A stretch of 64,000 bases of DNA, from NCBI RefSeq assembly GCF_003965815.1, contig NZ_RXOE01000002.1:1240001-1304000 (forward strand). The letters are read 5' to 3'. A program made the translations under genes and the position numbers. This DNA comes from Variovorax gossypii. GTDB lineage: Bacteria > Pseudomonadota > Gammaproteobacteria > Burkholderiales > Burkholderiaceae_C. Every line of letters begins with the position of its first letter. Position 1 is the first letter of the stretch. The notes beneath the pieces are model-generated. The model had not been told where the DNA came from. It worked only from the letters and a program-made list of their open reading frames with translations, and searched no databases. This document shows positions 35,263 to 44,859 of the stretch, one piece after another.

Positions 35263-35365
35263 GACCAGGGGGCATGGAGGCCCCGGCCGATTTCGCCTAC
35301 ATTGCGGCGTGCGTTTTTTCATGGCGCAACGTCCCTTGTCCGACGATCCAACCGGAGCCCATTCC

Positions 35366-36262
35366 ATGCCTCTCGACGACAGCCGTTCCGACTTCGACTC
35401 GCTTCGCCCCGGCGAAAGCACAGAGCAGGGCGCCACGCGCCGCACCGCCCTCAAGGCCGTGATCGGCGTGGGCTACGCGGCCGCCGTCATGCCGGTGATG
35501 GCGCAGACCGCCGTCAGCACCCCGGCCGACGGCCTGAAGGCCGGCCCGGTCAAGTACACCGTCAATGGCTTCGATGTGCCCGCCTACGCCGCAGCGCCCG
35601 AGGGCAAGACCGGCCTGCCGGTGATCCTGGTGATCCAGGAGATCTTCGGCGTGCACGAATACATCGCCGACACCTGCCGCCGCTTCGCCAAGCTCGGCTA
35701 CCTGGCCATCGCGCCCGAGCTCTACGCCCGCCAGGGCGATCCGCGCGGCTACACCGACATCCCGAAGCTGCAGGCCGACATCGTCACCAAGGTGCCCGAC
35801 GCGCAGGTCCTGGCCGACCTCGACGGCGCCCTGGCCTATGCCAAGGCCAACGGCGGAGACGCCAGCAAGGCCGGCATCACCGGCTTCTGCTGGGGCGGGC
35901 GCATCGTCTGGCTCTATGCCGCCACCGGCAAGGTCAAGGCGGGCGTGGCGTGGTACGGCCGGCTGGTCGGCCAGGCCAGCGAACTCCAGCCGAAGCACCC
36001 CGTCGACATCGCTGCCAGCCTGCAGGCGCCGGTGCTCGGTCTCTACGGCGGAAAAGACCAGGGCATCCCCCTTGACACGGTTGATAAGATGAAAGCAGCT
36101 CTGGCAACCGGAACCCCGGCGGCCAAGGCGTCGAGCTTCGTCGTGTATCCCGAAGCGGGCCACGCGTTCCATGCCGACTACCGCCCCAGCTACGTCAAGA
36201 GCGCGGCGGAAGACGGCTGGCAACGCGCCACGGCCTGGTTCAAAGCCAATGGCGTCGCCTGA
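35366..36262 (+). CDS. Exported dienelactone hydrolase-family protein
   Basis: A 298-residue alpha/beta-hydrolase whose catalytic Cys is in GFCWGG, Asp in GGKDQGIP and His in AGHAFHAD, the Cys-Asp-His set of dienelactone hydrolases. An N-terminal twin-arginine-like signal (ATRRTALKAVIGVGYAAAVMPVMA) suggests folded export to the periplasm, as in the YghX/DLH group with Tat signals. The ATG at 35366 is preferred because GGAG lies upstream; earlier starts would extend the leader. Physiological substrate unknown; no catechol-pathway gene is adjacent. Confidence 0.85.
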   Translation: MPLDDSRSDFDSLRPGESTEQGATRRTALKAVIGVGYAAAVMPVMAQTAVSTPADGLKAGPVKYTVNGFDVPAYAAAPEGKTGLPVILVIQEIFGVHEYIADTCRRFAKLGYLAIAPELYARQGDPRGYTDIPKLQADIVTKVPDAQVLADLDGALAYAKANGGDASKAGITGFCWGGRIVWLYAATGKVKAGVAWYGRLVGQASELQPKHPVDIAASLQAPVLGLYGGKDQGIPLDTVDKMKAALATGTPAAKASSFVVYPEAGHAFHADYRPSYVKSAAEDGWQRATAWFKANGVA

Positions 36263-36290
36263 AGACGGCGCCCTGTAGCCACCCCCGCCG

Positions 36291-36320
36291 AAGGCCGTCG
36301 AATGACGGCCTTTCTCTTTT
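36291..36320 (+). terminator. Rho-independent terminator
   Basis: GGCCGTC (36293-36299) pairs with GACGGCC (36304-36310), followed by TTTCTCTTTTT. It ends the dienelactone-hydrolase-like gene. Confidence 0.85.
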
Positions 36321-36382
36321 TATGAACGGACAACGGCCTCGCTGGAACTTCTCCAGGGGCCGTCTTTCTTGCGCAAGCAGCT

Positions 36383-37282
36383 ATGAATTTGATAGTCATC
36401 ATCGTGGCGACCCTGGTTGCCGGTATCGGGAGCGTCTGGCTCGCGGCCCTCTTGCTGAAGGTGGGCGTGCGAAGCGGCTCCGGCGGCGTGAACCCGCAGC
36501 ACCTGCTGAGCCTGGCGGCCGGCGCGCTGCTCGCCACGGCCTTCATGCACCTGCTGCCCGAGGCCTTCGAAAGCCGCATCGAGCCCGCGCTGCTCTTCGG
36601 GGTGCTGCTGTTCGGGCTGGTGTTCTTCTTCCTGCTCGACAAGGCCGAGCTGTGGCACCACGGGCATGAGCATCACCATGGCGACGGGAAGGACGGGCAT
36701 GAGGGCCACGACCACCACGGACACGAACACGGTCACGATCACCCCCATTCGCACGACCACGGCCCCCGCACCGGCGGCTGGGCCGTGCTCACCGGCGACA
36801 GCGTGCACTGCTTCGGCGACGGCATCCTGATCGCCTCGGCCTTCACCGCCGACCTGCGCCTGGGCCTGGTGGCCGCCCTCGCGGTGCTGGCGCACGAGAT
36901 TCCGCACCACATCGGCGACCTGGTCGTGCTGCGCCAGAGCTCGGCCAACCAGCGCGCCGCGCTGGTGAAGGTGTCGCTCGCCGGCACCATGACCGCGTTG
37001 GGCGGCATCGCGGGTTGGTGGCTGGTCGACCAACTGCACGGACTGCTGCCGTACTTCCTGGTGCTGGCCGGCAGCAGCTTCGTCTACGTGGCGCTGGCCG
37101 ACCTGATTCCGCAGCTGCAGAAGCGTCTGCCCGCGCGCCAGACGGCCGCGCAGATCCTCTGGCTGGCCGCGGGCATCGTGCTGGTCACGCTGGTGAGCCG
37201 CCTCGCGCACGGCGAGCACGGGCACGACCACGGCCACGACGACCCGGGCCACGGGGAGCACGGCCACGTGCACAAGGATTGA
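36383..37282 (+). CDS. ZIP-family metal transporter
   Basis: A 299-residue inner-membrane transporter of divalent metals such as zinc. About eight helices are visible. The cytoplasmic loop at about residues 92-130 is extremely His-rich (HHHGDG, HDHHGHEHGHDHPHSHDHG) and the C-terminus has a second His cluster. The metal-site helices carry HCFGDGILIASAF and HEIPHHIGD, the conserved HN/HE-type signatures. It stands alone between two terminator or repeat regions. No Zur box was identified. Confidence 0.92.
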   Translation: MNLIVIIVATLVAGIGSVWLAALLLKVGVRSGSGGVNPQHLLSLAAGALLATAFMHLLPEAFESRIEPALLFGVLLFGLVFFFLLDKAELWHHGHEHHHGDGKDGHEGHDHHGHEHGHDHPHSHDHGPRTGGWAVLTGDSVHCFGDGILIASAFTADLRLGLVAALAVLAHEIPHHIGDLVVLRQSSANQRAALVKVSLAGTMTALGGIAGWWLVDQLHGLLPYFLVLAGSSFVYVALADLIPQLQKRLPARQTAAQILWLAAGIVLVTLVSRLAHGEHGHDHGHDDPGHGEHGHVHKD

Positions 37283-37433
37283 GGGCGGGCCGGGAGGGCT
37301 GAAGGGGATCGAAGGCCGGTCGGCGGCCTTCGCCGGAAACGTTCCGACACCGACGCCGCGCGCCGGATGACCCGCAACGCCCGAAACAGGCGCACCATAG
37401 GGGACCTGTCAGAAACAAGCCGAGGAGCTGATC

Positions 37434-37646
37434 ATGAGCACCGTCGACGCCACTGCGCGTTCCGCCTCTTCCGCCGACGAAGACGAGGACAACCTGCCCG
37501 CCGATGACTTCGAAGAGCCCGATGACGAGATCTCCGACGACCTGTCCGAGGAAACGGGCATCGACCTCACCGACGCGAGCGAGCTCGACGCCGACAACGT
37601 GCCGGCCGACGAGGAGTTCGACCGCGTGATGAACGCTCCGGATTGA
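37434..37646 (+). CDS. Very acidic small protein (70 aa)
   Basis: A 70-residue protein with about 29 Asp/Glu and two or three basic residues, no Cys and no hydrophobic core, so probably disordered. A strong ribosome-binding site (GAGGAG) precedes the ATG. It might be a protein-interaction partner, nucleic-acid mimic or metal buffer; the adjacent ZIP gene makes the last idea tempting but unproven. I do not recognise a family. Confidence 0.65.
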   Translation: MSTVDATARSASSADEDEDNLPADDFEEPDDEISDDLSEETGIDLTDASELDADNVPADEEFDRVMNAPD

Positions 37647-37690
37647 CAGGCTGACCCCCAGGCTCCGCGCACTTCGTGTCGCTTTGCCAA

Positions 37691-37743
37691 CCCCCTTGCA
37701 GGGGGCGATACCAGCGGCCCGGCAAAGCCGGTTCCGCGGTATC
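37691..37743. repeat. REP-like palindromic intergenic element
   Basis: Two nested hairpins: CCCCC/GGGGG (37691-37705) and a long stem from GATACC (37707-37712) to GGTATC (37738-37743) enclosing CCGGC-AAA-GCCGG. From memory such a block recurs between genes of Variovorax and relatives. It lies between the acidic-protein gene and the convergent deacylase gene and could act as a bidirectional terminator. Confidence 0.5.
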
Positions 37744-37754
37744 CCTGGAAGGGA

Positions 37755-39218
37755 TCAGTTCACTCGCGCTTCGCGCCGCGTGATCACCTGCCCGTTGCGC
37801 GCTCCGCAGTGCGCTCCGTTGCGCCAGGTCAGGGCGCCATTCACTATCACCGCATCGATGCCCTCGGCCGGCTGCATCGGCGATTCATAGTTCGCGGTGT
37901 CGCGCACTGTCGCGGCATCGAAGATCACCACGTCGGCGTGATTGCCCGGCTTCAGCGTGCCGCGTTCGTGCAGGCCGAAGTTGCGCGCGGTGAGCCCCGT
38001 CATCTTCCATACCGCCGTTTCCAGCGGGAACAGGCCGATGTCGCGGCTGTAGTGCCCCAGCACGCGCGGGAAGGTGCCCCACAGGCGCGGATGCGGCTTG
38101 TCGCCCAGCGGGATGCCGTCGGAGCCGATCATGGTTTCGTCGAAGGCGAGGATGCGCTGCACGTCGTCCTCGTCCATCATGAAGTAGATCGCGCTGCCGG
38201 GCTGCAGCCGCTTCGCGGCCTCTTCGCCCGACACGCCCCATTCGGCCGCGATGTCCTTCAGGTCGCGGCCCGCGCATTCGGGGTGCGGCACGCTAGAGGC
38301 GATGAGCACGCGGCCTTCCATCATCCCGCGGTCGGTGCGGATCATGGTGGAGCCGGCCGTGTAGGGATAGCAGTCGAGGCCGATGCACTGGTGCTTCATC
38401 GCCTCCTGGATGAACGGCAGCGTGACCTTCGTCTTGCCGAAGTTGCGCGTGTTCTGCACCTTGTGGTGCGACACCACCACCGGAATGCCGAGCGCGCGGC
38501 CGATGTGGAAGGTTTCCTCCAGCGACTCCATCACGCGGTCGCTCTCGTCGCGCATGTGCGTCACGTACAGCGCCTTGCGCGAAGTGAGCGGGCGCCCGAC
38601 CTCGATGATCTCCTCGGTCGTCGCCTTCACTGCCGGCGGGTAGAAGGTGCCGGTCGACAGGCCGATGGCGCCGGCCTGCATCGCCTCTTCGACCATCGCT
38701 TGCATGGCCTTGATCTCGGCTTCGTTCGCGGGCCGGTCGAGGTCGCCCATCGCCACGGCGCGCAGCGTCGAATGGCCCACCATCGCCGCCACGTTCACCG
38801 ACGACGGCGTGGCACGCAATGCATCGAGGTACGCGGCGAAGCTGGTGAACCGGCCCTCGGCGGGCGAGTCGAGCAGGCTCAGCGGCATGGGCAGGTCCAT
38901 GTCGGCGCGCAGCGGTGCGGCGCTGATGCCGCAGTTGCCCGCCACCACGGTGGTCACGCCCTGCGACACCTTGAACGGCATCCGAGCCTGCGACAGCACG
39001 GCCTGGTCGTCGTGCGTGTGCGAGTCGATGAAGCCGGGCGCGACGATGCGGCCGGTGGCGTCGATCGTCTGCTCGGCCGTATGGCCCGCGAGCTTGCCGA
39101 TGGCGACGATGCGGTCGCCCACGATGCCGATGTCGGCGTCGAAGCGCGGCGCCTTGGTGCCGTCGATCACGGTGCCGCCGCGGATCAGCAGTTCGTAATG
39201 GGGGAGCTTGTCGGACAC
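37755..39218 (-). CDS. N-acyl-D-amino-acid deacylase (amidohydrolase family)
   Basis: A 487-residue metal-dependent amidohydrolase of the D-aminoacylase group, which removes the acyl chain from N-acyl-D-amino acids. The metal motif GFIDSHTHDD has His67 and His69, VAGNCGIS carries the family Cys, HMRDES and VSHHKVQ supply further ligands, and GSDGIP has the catalytic Asp. The GTG at 39218 is chosen because the product begins at the usual beta-sandwich (HYELLIRGGTVIDG). It is the last gene of the Dpp/M81 operon, 32 bp after the last ATPase gene. Confidence 0.88.
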   Translation of the reverse strand: MSDKLPHYELLIRGGTVIDGTKAPRFDADIGIVGDRIVAIGKLAGHTAEQTIDATGRIVAPGFIDSHTHDDQAVLSQARMPFKVSQGVTTVVAGNCGISAAPLRADMDLPMPLSLLDSPAEGRFTSFAAYLDALRATPSSVNVAAMVGHSTLRAVAMGDLDRPANEAEIKAMQAMVEEAMQAGAIGLSTGTFYPPAVKATTEEIIEVGRPLTSRKALYVTHMRDESDRVMESLEETFHIGRALGIPVVVSHHKVQNTRNFGKTKVTLPFIQEAMKHQCIGLDCYPYTAGSTMIRTDRGMMEGRVLIASSVPHPECAGRDLKDIAAEWGVSGEEAAKRLQPGSAIYFMMDEDDVQRILAFDETMIGSDGIPLGDKPHPRLWGTFPRVLGHYSRDIGLFPLETAVWKMTGLTARNFGLHERGTLKPGNHADVVIFDAATVRDTANYESPMQPAEGIDAVIVNGALTWRNGAHCGARNGQVITRREARVN

Positions 39219-39250
39219 GGGAGGAATCCTTTCTTTCTTGCTTCTTCTCT

Positions 39251-40239
39251 TCAGCGGAAATGGCAGGCGACCAGATGGCTTCCGTTCGCGGACGACGACG
39301 GCCGCTCGCCCAGCTCCGGCGCCTTCTCCTTGCACACGGCCTGCGCCATCGGGCAGCGGGTGTGAAAGCGGCAGCCCGAAGGCGGATTGGCCGGGCTCGG
39401 CGGATCGCCCTGCAGCAGCATGCGCCGCGCGGGCGTGCGCGGATTGGGCACCGGCACCGCCGACAGAAGAATCTCGGTGTACGGATGCAGCGGCGCAGAG
39501 AACAGCGTGTCGCGGTCGGCGATCTCCACGATGTGGCCGAGGTACATCACCGCCACGCGATGGCTGATGTGGCGCACCACCGCGAGGTCGTGCGCGACGA
39601 AGAGATACGCGATGCCGAATTCGGCCTGCAGGTCCATCAGCAGGTTGACCACCTGCGCCTGCACCGACACGTCGAGAGCGGACACCGGCTCGTCGCACAC
39701 GATCAGCTTCGGGTTCAGCGCCAGGGCGCGCGCGATGCCCAGCCGTTGCCGCTGGCCGCCCGAGAACTCGTGCGGAAACTTCTTCACCGCCTCGGGCCGC
39801 AGCCCCACGCGCGAGAACAGCCACTGCACGCGCTCGCGCCGCTCGGCCGATGCGCCCATGCCGAAGTTGCGCAGCGGCTCGGCCACGATGTCGCCGGCCG
39901 TCAGCCGCGGGTTCAGCGAGGCATACGGGTCCTGAAAAATGATCTGCAGGTCGCGCCGGCGCATGCGCATGTCTTCGGCGGAAAGCGACAGCAGCTCCTG
40001 GCCTTCGAGTTCTACCGAGCCCGAGGTCGGCTCCACCAGCCGCATCACCGACTTGGCCGTGGTCGTCTTGCCGCAGCCTGACTCACCGACCAGCGACAGC
40101 GTCTCTCCGCGCGCGACATTGAACGAAACGCCGTCCACCGCCTGGATCGATGGCTTGGCCGGCCGCAGCCAGCGCTTGGGCGACGTGTAGTGCTTGCGCA
40201 GGTTGCGCACCTGCAGCAATGGCGTTGCAGCGGTTGTCG

Positions 40240-40243
<4 letters not shown>
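39251..40243 (-). CDS. Peptide ABC transporter ATP-binding protein (DppF/OppF-like)
   Basis: A 330-residue ATPase with Walker [10 protein letters not shown] near residues 53-61, signature [15 protein letters not shown] and Walker [13 protein letters not shown]. The C-terminal extension with Cys-rich [14 protein letters not shown] is the oligopeptide-transporter domain, which often binds an Fe-S cluster. It overlaps the preceding ATPase gene by 4 bp (ATGA), so both are coupled. Together with the DppD-like subunit it drives peptide import. Confidence 0.92.
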
Positions 40244-41271
<1,028 letters not shown>

Positions 41272-41284
41272 GGCATGTCCTCCT

Positions 41285-42202
41285 TCACAGTTGCCGTGCC
41301 AGGCGCGGGTCGAGCGCGTCGCGCAGGCCGTCGCCCAGCAGGTTGATGGCCAGCACGGTCGCCGCGAGCAGCAGCCCGGGGTACAGGATGATGTGGAAGG
41401 CCACGGCCACGAAGTTGCGGCCCTCGGCCATCATGTTGCCCCAGCTCGGCGTCTGCGAAGGCACGCCCACGCCGAGGAAGGAGAGTGCCGCCTCCGTCAG
41501 CACGGCGGCGGCCGCGACGAAGGTGGCCTGCACGATCAGCGGCGCCACGGTGTTTGGCAGCACATGGCGCACCAGGATCACCGGAAGGCGCGTGCCCACC
41601 GCATGCGCGGCCTCCACGAAGAGCTGCTCGCGCAGCGTGAGCGCCAGCGAGCGCACCAGCCGCACCACGCGCGGGATCTCGGGCACCGTGATGGCGACGA
41701 TCACCGTCGTCAGGCTGGCGCGGGTCACGGCCATGAGCGCGATGGCAAGCAGGATGCCGGGGATGGCCATGAGGCCGTCCATCACCCGCATGATCGGCCC
41801 GTCCGCCCAGCGCACGAAGCCGGCCACCAGCCCGAGCACGACGCCGAAGAAGGTGGCCAGCAGCGCCACCGAGGCGCCCACGATCATCGACACCCGCCCG
41901 CCCCACACCGCGCGGCTGAACACGTCGCGGCCCAGCGCGTCGGTGCCGAACCAGTGCTCGGACGAGGGCAGCTGCATGCGCGCGAGCGGATCGATGTCCT
42001 GCGGGTCGTGCGTGGCGATCCACGGCGCGGCGATGGAAAGCGCCGCCACCGCGATCAGCAGCAGCGCGCCGACGATCAGCGTCGGGTGCTTGCGCAGCCA
42101 GCGCAAGCGCGGAGGAACGAAAGGGGCCTCGACCGGCTGCGCGACTTCGGCTGCAGGCGTCGCGGGCATGTCGATGTCGCTCATGGGAAGTACGGTGGAC
42201 AT
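41285..42202 (-). CDS. Peptide ABC transporter permease (DppC-like)
   Basis: A 305-residue inner-membrane permease with an N-terminal cytoplasmic segment, a first helix at about residues 47-68 and the characteristic periplasmic loop [33 protein letters not shown] (shown in part: [15 protein letters not shown]). The EAA loop near residues 200-220 ([20 protein letters not shown]) contacts the ATPases. It starts 21 bp after the DppB-like gene. This completes a dimeric channel for peptides. Confidence 0.9.
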   Translation of the reverse strand: MSTVLPMSDIDMPATPAAEVAQPVEAPFVPPRLRWLRKHPTLIVGALLLIAVAALSIAAPWIATHDPQDIDPLARMQLPSSEHWFGTDALGRDVFSRAVWGGRVSMIVGASVALLATFFGVVLGLVAGFVRWADGPIMRVMDGLMAIPGILLAIALMAVTRASLTTVIVAITVPEIPRVVRLVRSLALTLREQLFVEAAHAVGTRLPVILVRHVLPNTVAPLIVQATFVAAAAVLTEAALSFLGVGVPSQTPSWGNMMAEGRNFVAVAFHIILYPGLLLAATVLAINLLGDGLRDALDPRLARQL

Positions 42203-42223
42203 GGAGCGGGTCAGTGGGTCGGT

Positions 42224-43159
42224 CTAGTACTGGATGCGCGGATCGAACAGGCGGTAGCTCAGGTCGATCAGCAGGTTGATCAGCACGTACACGCCCGCCG
42301 ACAGCAGCAGCACGCTCTGGATCACCGGGTAGTCGTGCCGCTGCACCGAATCGATCACCAGCCGGCCCACGCCCGGAATGGCGAACACCGTCTCGGTGAC
42401 CACCACGCCGCCGATCAGCAGCGCGATGCCCGCGCCCACGGTGGTGGCGATGGGAATGGCCGCGTTGCGCAGCGCATGCCCCAGAACGGGCAGCACCCCG
42501 AGGCCCTTGGCGCGCGCGGTGCGGATGTAGTCCTCGTGCAGCACTTCGAGCACCGTGGCGCGCGTCATGCGCGTCACCAGCGCGATGTAGACCAGCGCGA
42601 GGTTCACGCAAGGCAGCACCAGCGAGCGCAGCCATTCGCCCGCGCCCTCGGCGAAGCGCACGTAGCCCTGCACCGGGAACCACGGCAGCTGGATCGCGAA
42701 GCTGTAGACCAGCAGGTAGCCCACCAGGAATACCGGCACCGAGAAGGCCAGCACCGCGAAGAGCATCACCAGCCGGTCGATCCAGCTACCCGCGCGGTAC
42801 GCCGCGAGCGTGCCCAGCGGCACCGACACCACCAGCGTGATGAGCATGGTCAGCGCGGCGATCGACACCGTGGGCTCCAGCCGCTGCCCCAGCAGCTGCG
42901 TCACCGGCATCTGGGTGAAGATCGACGTGCCGAGGTCGCCGGTGAAGAGCTTGCCGATCCACAGCCCGAATTGCTGCCACAGCGGCAGGTTCAGGCCGAG
43001 CGCGGCGCGCAGCTTCTCGATGTCCTCGGTGGTGGCGAGGTCGCCCGCGATGAGCGCCGCAGGGTCGCCCGGCGAGAGGTGGATCAGAAGGAACACCACC
43101 ACGGCCACCACCGCCATGACCGGAAGCGTCGAGAGAAAGCGTCGAACGATGTAGCCCAT
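42224..43159 (-). CDS. Peptide ABC transporter permease (DppB-like)
   Basis: A 311-residue permease starting MGYIVRRFLSTLPVMAVVAVVVFLL, the usual first helix of DppB/OppB. The LSPGDPAALIAG segment after helix 1 and the EAA loop (HEDYIRTARAKGLGVLPVLGHALRNA) are present, with six helices in total. It follows the binding-protein gene by 60 bp in the same operon. Confidence 0.92.
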   Translation of the reverse strand: MGYIVRRFLSTLPVMAVVAVVVFLLIHLSPGDPAALIAGDLATTEDIEKLRAALGLNLPLWQQFGLWIGKLFTGDLGTSIFTQMPVTQLLGQRLEPTVSIAALTMLITLVVSVPLGTLAAYRAGSWIDRLVMLFAVLAFSVPVFLVGYLLVYSFAIQLPWFPVQGYVRFAEGAGEWLRSLVLPCVNLALVYIALVTRMTRATVLEVLHEDYIRTARAKGLGVLPVLGHALRNAAIPIATTVGAGIALLIGGVVVTETVFAIPGVGRLVIDSVQRHDYPVIQSVLLLSAGVYVLINLLIDLSYRLFDPRIQY

Positions 43160-43219
43160 GGCGGTGCCCTTGAACTGTTGGCTGGCTTGCTGGCGGAATG
43201 CTGGCTGGCGGGCTGGCCC

Positions 43220-44809
43220 TTACCTGTCGAGCGCCCAGACCGTCGGCATGCCGGACCAGAGCTTGTCCAGCCCCTTCAGGTTGGCGCGCGCGGCGAAGGC
43301 GGCCGAGTACTGGCCGGCGTTGATGTACGGCACGGCCTCGTAGGCGCGGGCCTGGAAGGCGTCGAGCAACTCCTTGCGCTTGGCCGGCACGGTTTCCTTC
43401 AGCCATGAAGTGCGCAGGTCGTCCAGCGGCTTGTCGCAGGGCCAGCCGGGCAGGGTGTTGCCGCAGGCCGCGCTCAGGTAGGCGTTGCTGACGGGCGAGT
43501 TGGCATCGAACTCGCCGGCCACGGTGACGTACATGTTCCAGCCGCCGGCGTCGGGTGCATCGCGCTTGGCGCGGCGCGCGCCGATGGATGCCCAGTCCAT
43601 GGTCTGGGCATCGACGTTCAGGCCGATGCTCTTCATGGTCTGCGCGGCCATCAGCGCCTCGGCGTTCAGGTAGGGCACGTCGCTGGGCACCAGCAATACC
43701 ACCTTCTCGCCCTTGTAGCCGGCGTCGGCGAGCATCTTCTTCGCCTTGGCGAGGTCGGCCTTGCGGTAGGGCTCGGCGCCGGCGGCCGTGTCGTTGGGGC
43801 TGCCGCAGATGAAGTAGGTGGCGCAGTAGGCCATGCGCATGTCGAGCGGGAAGCCCATCGCCGCCATGAAGCGCTCCTGGCTCACGGCCTGCAGCAGCGC
43901 CTGGCGCACCTTCGGGTTGTTGAAGGGCGCATGCAGCTGGTTCATCACCAGGAAGCCCTGGTAGGCGCCGCCCGAGCCGATCTTCACGCCCGTGTCGGTG
44001 CGCAGCGGCGCGATGTAGTCGGGCGGCAGCTGCTCGATGATGTCGACCTCGCCGCGCTTCAGCGCAGCCACCGCGCTGTTGGCGTCGGGCAGGTAGAGCC
44101 ACTCGACGCGATCGAAGCTGCTCTTCTTGCTGCCGGCCAGGCCGCTCGGCGGCTCGCTGCGCGCCACGTAGTTCGGGTTGCGCACGAACACGGCCTTGTT
44201 GCCCGGCACCCACTCGTCGCGCTTGAAGATGAAGGGGCCCGAGCCGAGCACTTCCGTTAGCGGCGCGGTGGCCGGCATCTTCGCCACGCGTTCGGGCAGG
44301 ATCACCGGCGGAAAGCCCGAGGGCTTGGCCAGCGCGTCGAGCACCATGCCGAAGGGCTCGGAGAGCGTGAGCGTGAAGTTGCGCGCGTCGGTGGCCTTCC
44401 ACTCGGCGCCGGCAGCCGTCATGGCGCGGCCCAGGCTGTCGCGCGCGGCCCAGCGCTGCAGCGATGCAACGGCGTCGGCCGAGGTGACGGCGCTGCCATC
44501 GGAGAACTTGAGGCCCGGGCGCAGCGTGAAGCTCCACTGCTTGCCGTCCTTCGAGGTGGTGTACTTCTCGACCATCTGCGGCTGGGGCTTGCCGTTCGCG
44601 TCCTGCGCGAACAGCGTGTCGTAGACCATGTAGCCGAAGTTGCGCGAGATGTAGGCGGTGGTGAAGGTCGGGTCGAGGATCTTCAGGTCGGCGTGCGCCA
44701 CCACCTTCAGCGTCTTGGGCTGGGGCGTCTGGGCATGCGCGGGAAGGCTCGCCGCGAAGGCGGTGGAAATGGCCAGGGCGGCGAGAGCGCCAAGCGTCCG
44801 TCGTTTCAT
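43220..44809 (-). CDS. Periplasmic peptide-binding protein (DppA/OppA family 5)
   Basis: A 529-residue solute-binding protein with a Sec signal peptide (MKRRTLGALAALAISTAFAASLPAHA). Domain features of family 5 are visible: LKILDPTFTTAYISRNFGYMVYDTLF near the mature N-terminus, WSFTLRPGLKFSDGS, and YLPDANSAVAALKRGEVDI. It sets the specificity of the DppBCDF-type importer that follows. The start at 44809 is fixed by the signal peptide. The bound peptide is unknown; the neighbours suggest D-residue-containing or modified peptides. Confidence 0.9.
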   Translation of the reverse strand: MKRRTLGALAALAISTAFAASLPAHAQTPQPKTLKVVAHADLKILDPTFTTAYISRNFGYMVYDTLFAQDANGKPQPQMVEKYTTSKDGKQWSFTLRPGLKFSDGSAVTSADAVASLQRWAARDSLGRAMTAAGAEWKATDARNFTLTLSEPFGMVLDALAKPSGFPPVILPERVAKMPATAPLTEVLGSGPFIFKRDEWVPGNKAVFVRNPNYVARSEPPSGLAGSKKSSFDRVEWLYLPDANSAVAALKRGEVDIIEQLPPDYIAPLRTDTGVKIGSGGAYQGFLVMNQLHAPFNNPKVRQALLQAVSQERFMAAMGFPLDMRMAYCATYFICGSPNDTAAGAEPYRKADLAKAKKMLADAGYKGEKVVLLVPSDVPYLNAEALMAAQTMKSIGLNVDAQTMDWASIGARRAKRDAPDAGGWNMYVTVAGEFDANSPVSNAYLSAACGNTLPGWPCDKPLDDLRTSWLKETVPAKRKELLDAFQARAYEAVPYINAGQYSAAFAARANLKGLDKLWSGMPTVWALDR

Positions 44810-44859
44810 CGTCGGTTCTCCGGTGAGGGAAGGCAGCAGGAAAAAGAAAGTGGAGGGGC

